NCBI GenBank assembly: GCA_963970005.1
Contig: CAXAMN010021113.1
Location: forward strand, 260,553 to 324,552
Direction: 5' to 3'
Source of the DNA: Durusdinium trenchii
Lineage: Eukaryota > Sar > Dinophyceae > Suessiales > Symbiodiniaceae
Length of the DNA stretch: 64,000 nucleotides
This document shows, one piece after another, positions 45,446 to 55,729 of the stretch (position 1 is its first letter; each line of letters starts with the position of its first letter). Below the pieces are notes generated by a model. It was not told the origin of the DNA, searched no databases, and worked only from the letters and a program-made list of their open reading frames with translations. Position numbers and translations under genes: made by a program.

Positions 45446-46289
45446 AATGGCAAAAACCGACAGTCTGCTTCATGGCGACCACTTCATCCCTTTGAGGTTC
45501 CGGGATGGTCCGCCGCTCCAACTTAGCCCACTTTGCGACATTCAATGAAGCCGGAGCTATTGGTTCATGTCGTACTCGATCAAGAGGTGCCATGTTTTGG
45601 TGGGCTTGATACCATTTCTCAACTTCTTTGAGGGTCTGATCCCACCACTGATCTGAGGTCGCACTGAGATCGGCTACCACCGGTTGCATCAAGTCGCCCA
45701 GTTGAAGCTGAGAGGTCGTGCCATGCATAGGCCCCAGGGTAGGAAGTTCTCCAAGTTGTCTGACCACCTCAACCCCTTTTATAGTGCCCTGAGCATCATG
45801 ACCCTCTGAGATCTGTCTTTGCAACGCCTTCATACTTTCGACAAGCAGCGTCATCACCTCCATCTGCTGAACCTCAGGTGACGGCTTTGCTCCCCCCACC
45901 GTAGGCCTTGTTCAAGGAGGTCCTTTGGAATCTTCACGGGCTCCCTTTCCATAGGACGGACTTCGACCTTTTCGGGTGTCCTTTGACCTGGATCTTGAAC
46001 CCTTCATTCCATATCTTGTCGGGTAGGTGGACCATGGTGTTCGTCCCCTAGCTTCCGGCATAGTCGGATCAGGCATCTTCCCTTCTTCGCAACTATTGAA
46101 AGTTGATGAAGTTTTGGATGGTTTCTCATCCGCAAGCCTTTTCATCCTTTCCTCCTCACTTCTCCTTCTCACCTCGTCCTCCAGCCTCCTTTCATGGAGC
46201 TCTTGCTGTGAAGACGATCGTTTTCCTTTTGTTGGTGGTGACAGAGATCGGTGAGCTTTTGAACTTCTTGGGACATGTGCCATCGCCAC
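45345..46289 (-). pseudogene. copia Gag, middle part, with in-frame TGA
   Basis: This frame continues Gag with an arginine/serine-rich segment (SRSKDTRKGRSPSYGKGARE) and is interrupted by a single TGA at 45912-45914; both sides of the stop read as one protein, the second beginning GGAKPSPEVQQMEVMTLL with helical character. It ends when coding moves to another frame near 45440. The helical part may be the capsid-like region that shapes the virus-like particle. The stop could be a point mutation or a recoded codon. Confidence 0.6.
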
Positions 46290-46978
46290 GTGATCTCCTC
46301 TTCATCTTGTTGATGACGATCACGACGTCTTCGATCGCCACCTTCGCTCTTCCTTAGCTCTTCACTTTCTTCCTCTTCTTCATCTTCATGACCTTCTCCT
46401 CGCTTCCACCTTTCAAAGTCTTCTCTTTTCATCTCTTCAAACCCTTCTTCTTCTTCCTTTAAAAAGGCAGGTCGCTTGACCTGGAGATGAAGCTCTTCGT
46501 TCGACGATGAGGTGGACTGGACAAGGCCATAGATCTGTGGAGCCTTCCGTGCTGCCGCCTTAGATTCACGAAGTTGTTCCTGGGTGAACAGCGGTTGCAT
46601 GGTCTGAGGCTGTGGTGGAGCCAAAGGAGCCAACATCATTGGTTTGCCCTTGGGTCCCAAATCCCGCAGGCTTCCTTTCGAGCCCCCACTCTTGAACAGC
46701 TCACCTTCCGTAGGGCCTGTCGCCGAACCCAAAGGACCAGTGGTGGACCGATTCGGGGTGCTCACTTCCTTTCTTTCATCTTTCTTTTCATCTTCCAACA
46801 CCTTCCCTTCTTCCTCTTTCACTTCAACAACTTCCAAGCCCCCATAGGCATCGTCGCGCCCGGGCTCCAGCTCATCGGATGGAGGAAGTGCCAGCGGTGG
46901 ATCCATCGAGCGCCGGCGTCGAAGCATGGATGAGGAGTCAGGTGGTTGTGAAGAAAAACTTTGTTGCGTTGGGCTCAT
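46169..46978 (-). pseudogene. copia Gag, N-terminal part
   Basis: From the ATG inside the primer site the frame encodes a polar, charged region (SPTQQSFSSQPPDSSSM, then RRRRSMDPPLALPPSDELEP) and a glutamate-rich stretch (KREDFERWKRGEGHEDEEE). No folded domain is obvious. The frame must shift near 46215 to the frame of the next segment, so Gag is broken here. The upstream frame is open through the LTR, but initiation in the LTR is unlikely because transcription starts within it. Confidence 0.6.
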
Positions 46979-46982
46979 ATCC
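46966..46982 (-). other. Primer binding site, half-tRNA-Met type
   Basis: Immediately inside the 5' LTR the minus strand reads GGATATGAGCCCAACGC. Its complement, gcgttgggctcatatcc, matches the form of a methionine tRNA anticodon arm (CAT anticodon in ggcTCATA) rather than the 3' end of a tRNA. Drosophila copia and yeast Ty5 are primed by an internal initiator-tRNA fragment cut in the anticodon loop, and their sites have the same shape. The ATG within it (46978-46976) opens the Gag frame. Confidence 0.75.
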
Positions 46983-47180
46983 TGTTGGTCAGGCATGGTC
47001 CAGTGCCAAGGATTCCCCAAACACTTCTTTCCAAACCCTTCAAAAACAGCAGCTTCTTTTTTCTGCTTCTCTTGACCCGGTGTCACGGGTTTGATGGAGT
47101 GCGTCAACTCCATTCGAAAAGGGCTGCAGCGAACCCTCAAAGTTCAAAAGCAAACATGCTAGGAGGCTATCGTATCAGCA
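46983..47180 (-). repeat. 5' LTR of the copia element
   Basis: 198 bp, beginning TGCTGATACG and ending GACCAACA on the minus strand. It is identical to the other LTR except for two C/T differences. Its reading frame is open into Gag, which is why an open frame appears to start inside it. Confidence 0.95.
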
Positions 47181-49028
47181 GTAACAATGGATGTCCCAAT
47201 TTTCTCGCCAGGCACCTTAATTCCGGGGTCACCAGGGGGGGTGTTTCGCCCCAGCACATGTCACCTTGGGGATCTCGACCTTCACACCCCGAAGTAGTTG
47301 AGTCCAGGCGGGGAAGTAGTTGGGTCCAGGCCATACGACTGAGGGATGCGAACATCCACTGACTTCGAAGAAGTTCCAAAAGGCGAGTAGGAAGTTACTG
47401 AAACAGTGCGAAGGAAGATTGCAGAGACTGCAGAGACCTCACCAAAGAAGTGGATTTGGGTGTAACTGTTGTGAATTTCGCACCCAACTTCCCAAATCCA
47501 TCATATGTCTCACATGTAATCTAATCCATACCCACATCGCTTTGATCAGATATTTCTCCCCTGGCTCAACGCCGCGGGTACAGCCGAAGCAAAGCCGGTA
47601 CAGCTCGGGTAGTCGCCGCGTGGGGGGCTGTTCTTCCACGCCTTTTTTGGGGGGTGGCCTGCCCGGTGGAGAGGGCATCTCGAAATCGATGATTCTGGGA
47701 AGATCGCCAGGAAAACGATGAGACTGGAAGATTGGCCATTTGAAGTGGTTTGTTCAGATCATGCTTTTTCAGGGTACAGGGATTGTTGTTGGTGGCAATG
47801 GATTATGTTGTTTGATGCCCGGATGTGTGTTGATGTGGGTTCTCAATTCAGAATTGAGCCACACGCCACGGAACAAAGCTGGAGAGAGCTCCTCCTCAGG
47901 TATTCAAACCGATTTTACATGTAGGGAATGGAACATTTGGAGGGATTTTGAGATCCTGTCATGAGCAACGCTCGGCAAAGAGCCAACTTGCATTTTCCAC
48001 GTCACCAACTAAGACAATAAACCAGACCTTATATGCTAGCGCGCAGAATTTCCATGTTTGTTGGTGTCCGGATCCGTTGTTTGACAACGGGATGCCGCAT
48101 CTCCAAGGACCAGGAAGCCACAGGCCCAAAAAGCCCAAGAGGGCAAGCCCACAAAAAACCAGCCAGCGAAAGATTGGAGCATGACTCGTCGTCGAGATTT
48201 GAGATGCCGTGGTCGGTTTTGAGACTCGTTGTTCGACTGTTGAGTTGCAAAAGGGGCGCCCCAGCAATTGATTGGCTGGTTCACAGAATATTGATCCATT
48301 TTGATCCACACAAAATTTATGAAAGACACAGGCAGCGTTAGGGTTTTATGGACACCTTGGTGGGAATAGAGTGTGATGAGAACTCAGGATAGCTCTTTGA
48401 TGTGACTTGAATCCTTACCAGCAAGGCTTGAACCCCAAAAGGAACACATGCCGTAGCTTTCTTGAACCCCAATAGATGGATTGCGAATCCATAAAGAGAC
48501 AGAGGCCCAAAAACACCACTTGAACCCAGAGACTCCATGTATGGCATATTGAGCTACATTGGAGTGGTTCGAGGGGTGAACGGTGAGTGTTTGGGGAGGG
48601 CTCCAGGACTGGTGTTCTACCAATCTTGGTGGGTTTCTTCTAGACGCGGCACGGAAGTTTTCGATTGATGAGTCACTAGACTGGCAAGTGTCAAATTTGA
48701 ATCGTATGCTGGGCTGTGCACAACTTTGCGATGCGTCCTGGGTGTTCTCATTCGCTCGCAAGTTCTGACAGATCATCTCAAACATGGAGAAATGATCTGT
48801 CCTTAGATCAGCGCGGGTCACGTGGAAGCTGCTTTCTTTGATTGTTTAATGTGCTTTTTAATATAAAGCATATTATCTTATAATATCTTATATAAAGACC
48901 ATGAGTTGATGTGCGGATCTGCCCAGTCCTGCTTTTCCTTCGACATGACAACCCAAGCCAACCCACTCGCACTTGCAAAGGAATCTCCGATCCATCTCAA
49001 GTGCACACTTCGCCCTGTCCCTACGCCT
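47181..49028. other. Non-coding stretch
   Basis: It contains a duplicated aagtagttgagtccaggcgg / aagtagttgggtccagg at 47293-47330 and no supported exon. Open frames at 47948-48341 lie on both strands without splice signals or domains. Confidence 0.35.
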
Positions 49029-49102
49029 CCAAGTACCTCCTCAGAAGGTATGACTGGACCCTCCAAACCCACCCCAGTCCCACCTTCTCAGATGGTACTT
49101 GG
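49029..49102. mobile_element. MITE-like element, AGAAGGTAC family, reverse copy
   Basis: ccaagtacctcctcagaagg and ccttctcagatggtacttgg are inverted ends around ggaccctccaaacccacccc, the reverse complement of the family core. Confidence 0.7.
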
Positions 49103-49234
49103 AGGCCAAACGGGTGTATTTCACCTAGGGCTCCTGGCCTACCTCCAACTACGGCAGCCGCCGCGTGGGTGCGAACTGCCGAAGAGACGGAGATCATAGG
49201 GTCATACATGGCGCATTGACATGAGAACATCATG

Positions 49235-49326
49235 CCCAGACACTCCATGTATGCCATATATGCTTACATTGGGGTGGTGCCAGGGGGGTCAATGTAGGCA
49301 CATATAGCATACATGGAGTGTCTGGG
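49235..49326. mobile_element. MITE-like element, CCCAGACAC family, best copy
   Basis: A 92-bp element whose ends cccagacactccatgtatgc and gcatacatggagtgtctggg are perfect 20-bp inverted repeats. Near-inverted bases continue to the loop ggggtggtgccaggggggtc. It is flanked by atgagaacatcatg and atgagaacatcttg, a 14-bp direct repeat with one mismatch. Confidence 0.8.
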
Positions 49327-49666
49327 ATGAGAACATCTTGAAACCCCCAGACGGCGACCCTGGACCCTCCGGAACCAGGGGCCGTACCCGAATCCTCGGG
49401 TCAGGGGTCCGGACCTTCGAAACCCAATCCCTACGGTTTTGAGGGACCAGTCGAGCTGTGAACGGAGCATCTGGGTTATTATAATTTGCAAACCACCTTG
49501 GACCTATTCAGTTCGACTGGAGACTCTATTTCTTTGTGAGCTTAAGCCTAATTAATTCAGTGACCCGGTGGCTCTTCGTTCACAAACAGGGTCCGGTCCT
49601 GCCATGCCATGTATGGACCCACCACTCTTCCAATCTCCACCGCCCTGGCTCGGTTGAATCCGGTTT

Positions 49667-49692
49667 CGGTGGTGGTGGTGGTGGTGGTGGTG
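49667..49692. repeat. (GGT)n microsatellite
   Basis: Eight GGT units. Open frames across it encode poly-His or poly-Thr and are not genes. Confidence 0.9.
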
Positions 49693-50056
49693 GACTCCTC
49701 GGTTTCGGTAGACTGGTCGCCGATCCGTGAGCCGTGAGCCGAGCTGCAAACCGTTTGGAGGAACACGCGCCAGAATCCCATTATCATCCACTCATATTAT
49801 CCACTCAGTTAGGGACCAAACACCCACCCCTTTGTGACTCCTGACTCCCGGATTGAATCCTTCTAGGGACTTGTCCTAGGAGGGCCATTTAATTTTGGAT
49901 TTTTTGTTGTTTCCTTTTTTTGATTTTCTTTGTTTTTCGTGGCTTCTGGCTTCTGGCTTCTGTGGCTTCTGGCTTTTGTGGCTTTTGCCTTTCATAGCTT
50001 CTGTGGCTTTTGGCTTTCGTGGCTTCTGTGGCTTTTGCCGCTTTTGTTTTTTTGGC

Positions 50057-50089
50057 CTATCCATCTATCTGTCTATGTCTATCTGTCTA

Positions 50090-50127
<38 letters not shown>
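50057..50127. repeat. (CTAT)n/(CTTT)n microsatellite upstream of the LINE
   Basis: A tract of CTAT with CTGT variants passes into CTTT. It follows a degenerate tggcttctg repeat at 49938-50045. A shorter (CTAT)n is at 50396-50412, directly before the LINE. Confidence 0.9.
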
Positions 50128-50128
<1 letters not shown>

Positions 50129-50289
50129 TTGGCAGCTGTTCTCCTTTCTCTTTTTGCATTTGCTTTTCCTGTTGTTTGCGTTGCAGAGACGAAACCAAAC
50201 AAGGAAGCAAGCAAGCAAGCAAGCACGAGCTGCTCACCTTTGGATCTGGTGTGCTGCTGGGGGGGGCGCTGCGCACCCCCCCAACCCCC

Positions 50290-50355
50290 CGCGCCACGAA
50301 ATCTGCACTTCATCCCCGACACCCGCGCCTGCCACGAAATCAATATTTTAAGGTG
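50290..50355 (+). repeat. Two decayed copies of the 42-bp satellite
   Basis: cgccacgaaatctgcacttc and gcgcctgccacgaaatc match the satellite found at 57.7-58.2 kb on the other side of the LINE. Confidence 0.7.
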
Positions 50356-50501
50356 AACTCCCCGGTGCAAAACTTCCTAACCAAGCAAACATGCTATCTA
50401 TCTATCTATCTACCTTTCAGCTTCGAATGGCCATGCCCGGCCGCGTCCCTTTGATCATGCCATGACCCGGTTGTGTATCCGGGCTTCGTTGGGTCTCGCC
50501 T

Positions 50502-51284
50502 TTGTTCTGGCTTGGCTGGATCCTTGGTGGACCTCCCCATTGGAGATTGCAGGCCATTCGCTCCTGCTCGGTCCCAATTCCGAGCCATTGGCACCGCAGC
50601 ATTGCTTTCATAGCAATTTTGTGTTGGTGTCAGTGGAAAGGGCAGGGTTGGACAGAGGCCGTGGTCTGTCCTGGAGGGGATATGTGGTCAAGAAGATCTT
50701 CCCAAGGCCCCCCCAAATCCCACGGCAATGGGCTTGGAGCATCCCACGGGATGAAAGTTTGCAAGAGAAGTTTCATGCGAGCTCAACGTCGTCTGGCTCT
50801 GCATGGTATGACCATTTATCATGGAAAAGCTTATACTGGACCGGTCCTGACTCTGCCATCAGCACCTATGAAGCCATCCGGCCTTCCACAAAGGAATACT
50901 CGAGCCAGACCCAGGTTTTCCATCATGAGTTGGAATTGCATGAGTCTTGCTGCTGATACCTTTGCTGAGCTTCTCATATGGGCCGAGATCCAGGGCATTG
51001 AGGCAATGCTGATACAGAGCACCAAGTGGACGCTTGAAGAGCCCTGCACATCCAGAGGATTCCACGTTGTGCCTTCACCGGAGTTGCACAAGGCAGGAGG
51101 GGGACTCCTCACAATTGTCAAGGCAACCCTGTGTCCCATGGACTGCGTAAGCTATCAGGATGTAATTCCTGGTCGATTGCTTCACGTTCGTTGTCACTTG
51201 CCAAAAAACTTCCATAGATTTGATCAACATTTATCAATTTCCGTCGGGTTCAACTCAACTTCGACCAGAACCAATGAAGCATAG
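50502..51284 (+). pseudogene. LINE endonuclease, N-terminal half
   Basis: After a poorly conserved lead, the exonuclease-endonuclease-phosphatase fold begins at about residue 137 (RPRFSIMSWNCMSL), with the metal-site Asn at 50934. The motif that normally reads Q-E-T here reads Q-S-T (IQSTKW; codon at 51018), so the catalytic Glu is missing. GGGLLTIVK and GRLLHVRCHLPK follow. The frame is then lost; a neighbouring frame continues the fold with LINIYQFPSGSTQ before coding returns. Another frame at 50462-50956 is also open and may hold part of the N-terminus. Confidence 0.75.
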
Positions 51285-51293
51285 ATTGGAGGT

Positions 51294-51725
51294 ATGGACC
51301 TAACTCCGACATTTGCTGCACAGCATGCCTGTACGACATCTCATGGTCTTGGTGATTTCAACACGGTGCTGCCAAACTCTCGGAGTGTGAAAGCCTCGGA
51401 TTGTGATATTTTTCACCATCTACTCAAGGACTACAATTTGACCAATCTGAGGACGCATGACTCCACTCCCAGCTATGTTGGACCTCGAGGATCCTCAACC
51501 ATCGATCATCTCTTCCTGAGACAGGCTCAATGTGATAGAGATGCAAGACAAGCCAGGTGCATCCCAACCTTCCCCCCTGCTTCAGGCCAGGGAGTATCCG
51601 GATCACAGGCCTGTGGTCTGCAGTGTGCGGAAGGACTGGCAGGTGTGGGTTCACAACAAAAAAGAAGAAACGAAAGTATTGGCCTCCAAACATGCCAAGG
51701 CTCTTACACATGCTGCACAGGCTAA
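51294..51725 (+). pseudogene. LINE endonuclease, C-terminal half
   Basis: GDFNTVLP (Asp at 51354) and STIDHLFLR are the conserved Asp-x-Asn and central motifs of the APE endonuclease. The last catalytic motif (YPDHRPVVC, normally S-D-H) is in the next frame at about 51595. All core motifs except the Glu noted upstream are recognisable. Confidence 0.75.
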
Positions 51726-52359
51726 CATGCCAAGCTGGAACAACTTTTTGGACCAGGCCGCCTTGAGTTTACAGAACCCGCTGATGCATGATCCGGATCA
51801 AGTGACTTCAAATATTCTTTCATTGAGTACACGGGCAACATGCAGATTGGATCCCAATATGCCACTGTGGCTTCAACCAGAATCTCAATCTCTGGTGGCA
51901 AGGAAGTGGAAGCACCTGTTCTGGGCCAGAAGCAGCAAAGGAGACCTTCAAGGCATCATTCAAAGATGGAAACATTGGACTTTGTTTCACAAATACAATA
52001 CATTGTTGAAGCAGCATTGCCATGCCAAGCGCAGATCCAGAGTCCGTCAAATTACTGAGAATGCAGCGTCAGCCGCCATCAGGAATGATTCCAGGGCTTT
52101 GTATGAAGCTGTACGACAACTCACACCCAAACAGGCACGTCGGGCCATCAGATTTCGAGGAGAACGTGGTCAAACTCTATCACCAGCAGAAGAATTAGAG
52201 TTGTTGTGCAAACATTTCCAGGCAATTTTTGGCACGGAAGCTGAAGAGCAGTTGATGAAATGTGCTCCATGGATTCCTTCGTATGAAGCATTGTACAAGC
52301 AACTTCGGATGCAAAAAGCAGTAAAGCAGTTGCTCCAGGTACGTTGCCCAACGTTGTGA
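51532..52359 (+). pseudogene. LINE linker between endonuclease and reverse transcriptase
   Basis: It starts with the endonuclease motif YPDHRPVVC and continues as a helical, basic region (KWKHLFWARSSKGDLQGIIQ; RRSRVRQITENAASAAIRND; LTPKQARRAIRFRGERGQ). Such a linker, ending with the -1/0 blocks of the reverse transcriptase, is normal for LINEs. Coding moves to the next frame at about 52340. Confidence 0.7.
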
Positions 52360-53381
52360 TCCAGAACCTTGCAGATTCATTGGCCTATTGGTTGGAAACT
52401 AACCTTCATGCCAAATGGCAAGACTCTCCTCAAATACCACAGGGTTGGAAGGATGCACATCTTTCGTTTCTGGCGAAACGGAAAGTTGTTTCTCCATCCG
52501 ATTTGAGGCCTATTGCCTTGACCTGTGGCTTGGGCAAAGCGGTCTTGGGAGCGTACATGCAAGAGGCAAGAAAGTACATGATGCATGTGCTCCAGACATA
52601 TCCGATTTTTGCATACCTTCCCAATCGTGGTGTACAAGAAGCACTGTATCTGGCACATCACTTCTGTTTTGAAGTACGTGAATACTGTCAACAGCTTCGT
52701 CCAGGTCCATGGAAGACAAAAAGCAGCACAGGCGGTGGTCTCATTTTGTCGATGGACTTGCAGCAAGCATATGACCGCCTACCCAGGCATCACTTGGCGG
52801 AAGGTCTGGCCCTTTGCGGATGTCCACCCAACATACAAACAGTTTTACTTCAATGGCTTTTTGAGGCCCAATATCATCTACGGCACAGAGGCCTGAGCCA
52901 GGGTGTAGCTCCCTCTAGAGGAGTGCGACAAGGATGCAAGGCCTCGCCATTGGAGTGGACAGCTTTTCTTTTGCTGGTCTGCCATCACATTGGCCTACAA
53001 GTGTCCCATCAGGGACCACAAGCCGCCTTTGAGTGGATTTGCAATCACCTCATAACATATGCTGACGATTTGTTGTGCAAATGGTGGATTCGGAGTGCCA
53101 GTGAGTTTGAGCAAGTTGTACATCAAATTGGTGAAATTTTTGACATCAAAAGACCGCAGTTTTGTGTCGATTGGAAGGCAAGGAATGAAGTCACGCTTCA
53201 AAAGGTACATTCACACACACCAAGGAGACAAATGGTGGGTGGTTCCTCGCTCCAGGGTCAGACCTGGGTCAAACTGGTGCAACAACATGTGTACTTGGGT
53301 GCCAAGTTGTCCTTTTTTGCTTTGAGCAACAGACACTTCAGCACCGTCTTCACCTTGGCAGAGTCACCTTCCTTCGTATGA
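52344..53381 (+). pseudogene. LINE reverse transcriptase
   Basis: The conserved blocks are all visible: SDLRPIALTCGLGKAVLG, FAYLPNRGVQEALYLAHHF, ILSMDLQQAYDRLPRHHL (catalytic Asp of motif A), SRGVRQGCKASPLEW (motif B), LITYADDLL (motif C; YADD at 53058-53069) and VYLGAKLSF (thumb side). The polymerase core is therefore complete in one frame of 345 codons, the best-preserved part of the element. It would copy the RNA at a nick made by the endonuclease. The frame ends soon after the thumb motif. Confidence 0.9.
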
Positions 53382-55611
53382 AGCCCTGGTTCACATGTCG
53401 ACACGCCCTCACAAGTAGAGACAGAGCACGTCTGTGGTCCACGTGCGTTCTCTCCAGCTACCTGCATGGCATCGGAAGCAGTGGACTTCGGAAGGAAGGG
53501 CTTCAACTGATTTGCAACAGATATCGCTCGGAATCATCAGAAGAATTGGCAAATCTCCGCAACACGTCACACATGAACCAACTCGCGCGGTACTTCAGAG
53601 ACTGGGACTTCAAGCACCCTCGAAACTTCTCCAGGACAGATGGAACAAAACCTTCACCAAGTTCCACGCAGTCTGCGGGGGCCTTTCAAAGGATGACTTT
53701 TTGCATCGTATTCCCATTGGAAGGATTCAACAACGAGTGATGCAAGTGTTCCAGGAATCTGATCATCCTCCTGAGCCTGGTGCTGATGTGGTGCCCACGC
53801 AATTAGCTTGTACGTACTGCAATCAAGTCTTTGACAGTCAGGCAATGTTACATCGACATTTGTCCAAGAGACACAAAGCAACACCCAATTTTGAACGATT
53901 TGTGAACTTGAGAGATGCTCTACAGGGTAAACCACAATGCACGCATTGCAATAAGAAGTTTGCACTTTGGACTGGACTGATCCATGATATTGAGTTCACA
54001 AGTTGTCCCAGCTTTGATTTGCACAAGACCTGGCAGGTACCGCCCTGTGACCAAGAAGACCTTCGTCAATATGTCTCCTGGGAGGCACTATGTGGAAGAC
54101 AGGACCTCATCGAGTGGTTCAGATCACATTGTGTCGTATGTGCTCGGGCCTTTCAGAATGGCAAAGATATTCTCAGACACCTTGCTCGTTGTCACCACTC
54201 CATGTGGGAAGCCTCGAAATCCAGGATGGCGGAGATCGTGATCAGGTTGAACACCACCAAGGCCTGCTTGGCCTGCGGCCTTGCACAGGCCGCTACTCAC
54301 AGCTGCCATGTTCTCAGACAGTTTGCCATTGTGCTCATCATGTGTGAACAGGATCTATGGTCCCAGGACCTTCTGAAGGAGCCGGTTTCCAGTCTGGCAC
54401 CTGCAAAGCCGGACCCAGACAACCCTCTGCCTGAGAATGTGAAGCGCCGCAAGATTGGTCCCACTACGGCCAAAGAAAGGGACTTTCAGCCAGCAAGAGA
54501 CTCAGCGGATGGAACTCCAACGTGCAGTCACTGCATGAGAACACTGGCCTCCTTCATCTCCCTTCGGAATCACATTGAAAATGGTTGCCGACACTTCACT
54601 GCCAATAGACCTCCGGGGAACCATGTCCCATGCTTGTGGCCCCAACTTGAAAGACTCTCTCAGGTGCAGGACGTGGATCCGATCCAGCTGCATTTTGTGT
54701 GGCAGGCAATCTCGGAAACCGGGTGGCATTGCACAGCACTTGGTACAGGATCATGCGGAACAACTTGGAGCTGCACGGGCATTGGAATCCAGATATCAAA
54801 TATTGCAGTTGCCAGTGGCAAACCATGCCTTTGTGGGAATCACTCCACTAAACGTGGACACAAATGTGTGGTCTTCACGCACTTGGCCCTGCTTCATCTT
54901 GCATCCTCCCAGCAATCTGCAACAGAGAAGAGTGCTCCTGCTCAGGCGAGCCCATCACCCATGGCTCCACAGGACTACTGGGACGACAAGCAATGGTGTT
55001 TGTGGCTCAGCAATCATTGCAGTGTTTGCAACATGGCATGCACACCCAAAGAGATTGTTGAGCACCTTCAACAGTGCCATGGAGAGCTCATTCCTGATGC
55101 AGTGGAAGCACTTCCTCACTGCTTAAGCCCGACGCCCTTCTGTTGCTCATACTGCTGGCAGGCAAGTGAGATCATAGATTCCTGTCCGCTCTCGTTGAAC
55201 CTTGCGGTACACTGGTGGAGCCATGCCTCACTTCGAGATCTCAGCAGACGACATGATGGGGCAAATCTCGGACACCTTCGGCAACCTGATCGAAGGGTCG
55301 AAACCGCAATCCCTGAAAAGACCGAAACACGAGCTGGATTGGGGATCAAGAGACACCTCAGACCAACAGCCAAACCTGATCCAGATGCTAGCCTCTCTGG
55401 CCCTTCGACACGAGAGTCAGCTCCAGGCGATTGCAATTCAGGACACCTTCATTCTGTCCCTACAACCGGGCCAGTCCAGTCTCATCCCGTTGATTCAGCA
55501 GTCAACGCAACAATGGAAGCAAGATGTGGAAAAGAAGCAGGCCACAATGTCCCTACGACTGAAGTTGATCACCACGATCACTCAAACCCTCGAGCTTGGA
55601 AAGAATGTTGA
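53378..55611 (+). pseudogene. LINE C-terminal region with C2H2 zinc fingers
   Basis: After a short overlap in another frame (53378-53520, LTSRDRARLWSTCVLSSYLH), a 725-codon frame holds five C2H2-like fingers: CTYC...HRHLSKRH (residues 126-147), CTHC...H....C (169-191), CVVC...HLARCHH (233-254), CSHCMRTL...H....C and CSVCNMAC...HLQQCHG. They resemble the nucleic-acid-binding fingers of other LINEs but are more numerous. The spacing between fingers is wide (20-150 residues), so they are not a classic tandem DNA-binding array. Near 55200 coding passes to the next frame. Confidence 0.75.
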
Positions 55612-55729
55612 AGGTGGCCCAAGCTCAGCCTACAATGGAGATTTGGCAAGAAGCCCTGGAGCATCAGCTGATCACGGAGAGCGGGAGTTGGAACTACCTG
55701 ACTTGGAATCAAAAGGAGCGGCAACTTAA
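55202..55729 (+). pseudogene. LINE helical region before the protease domain
   Basis: The frame encodes MLASLALRHESQLQAIAIQD, then LIPLIQQSTQQWKQDVEKKQ and LRLKLITTI, a pattern of long amphipathic helices. In its last 110 bases a neighbouring frame reads better (EALEHQLITESGSWNYLTW), so a frame change falls near 55605. It has no recognised domain and may serve for self-association. Confidence 0.6.

Larger units (their letters stand above)
38469..47180 (-). mobile_element. Ty1/copia LTR retrotransposon, full-length but frameshifted
   Basis: An 8.7-kb element is bounded by 198-bp LTRs that begin TG and end CA. Flanking 5-bp sequences are GTATC (left) and GTAAC (right), a target duplication with one mismatch. 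On the minus strand the order is LTR, primer site, Gag, protease, integrase, reverse transcriptase, RNase H, a C-terminal extension, purine tract, LTR. Integrase before reverse transcriptase is diagnostic of Ty1/copia. The LTRs differ at two positions of 198, so insertion is recent, yet the coding region changes frame at least seven times and has one in-frame TGA. This copy is not expected to make a polyprotein without extensive recoding. Confidence 0.95.

Noticed and set aside
49552..49791. Poly-His and poly-Thr proteins
   Set aside because: Artefacts of a (GGT)n tract.
49895..50454. Hydrophobic 150-170 codon frames
   Set aside because: They translate tggcttctg-type and CTAT microsatellites; the apparent membrane helices are low-complexity.
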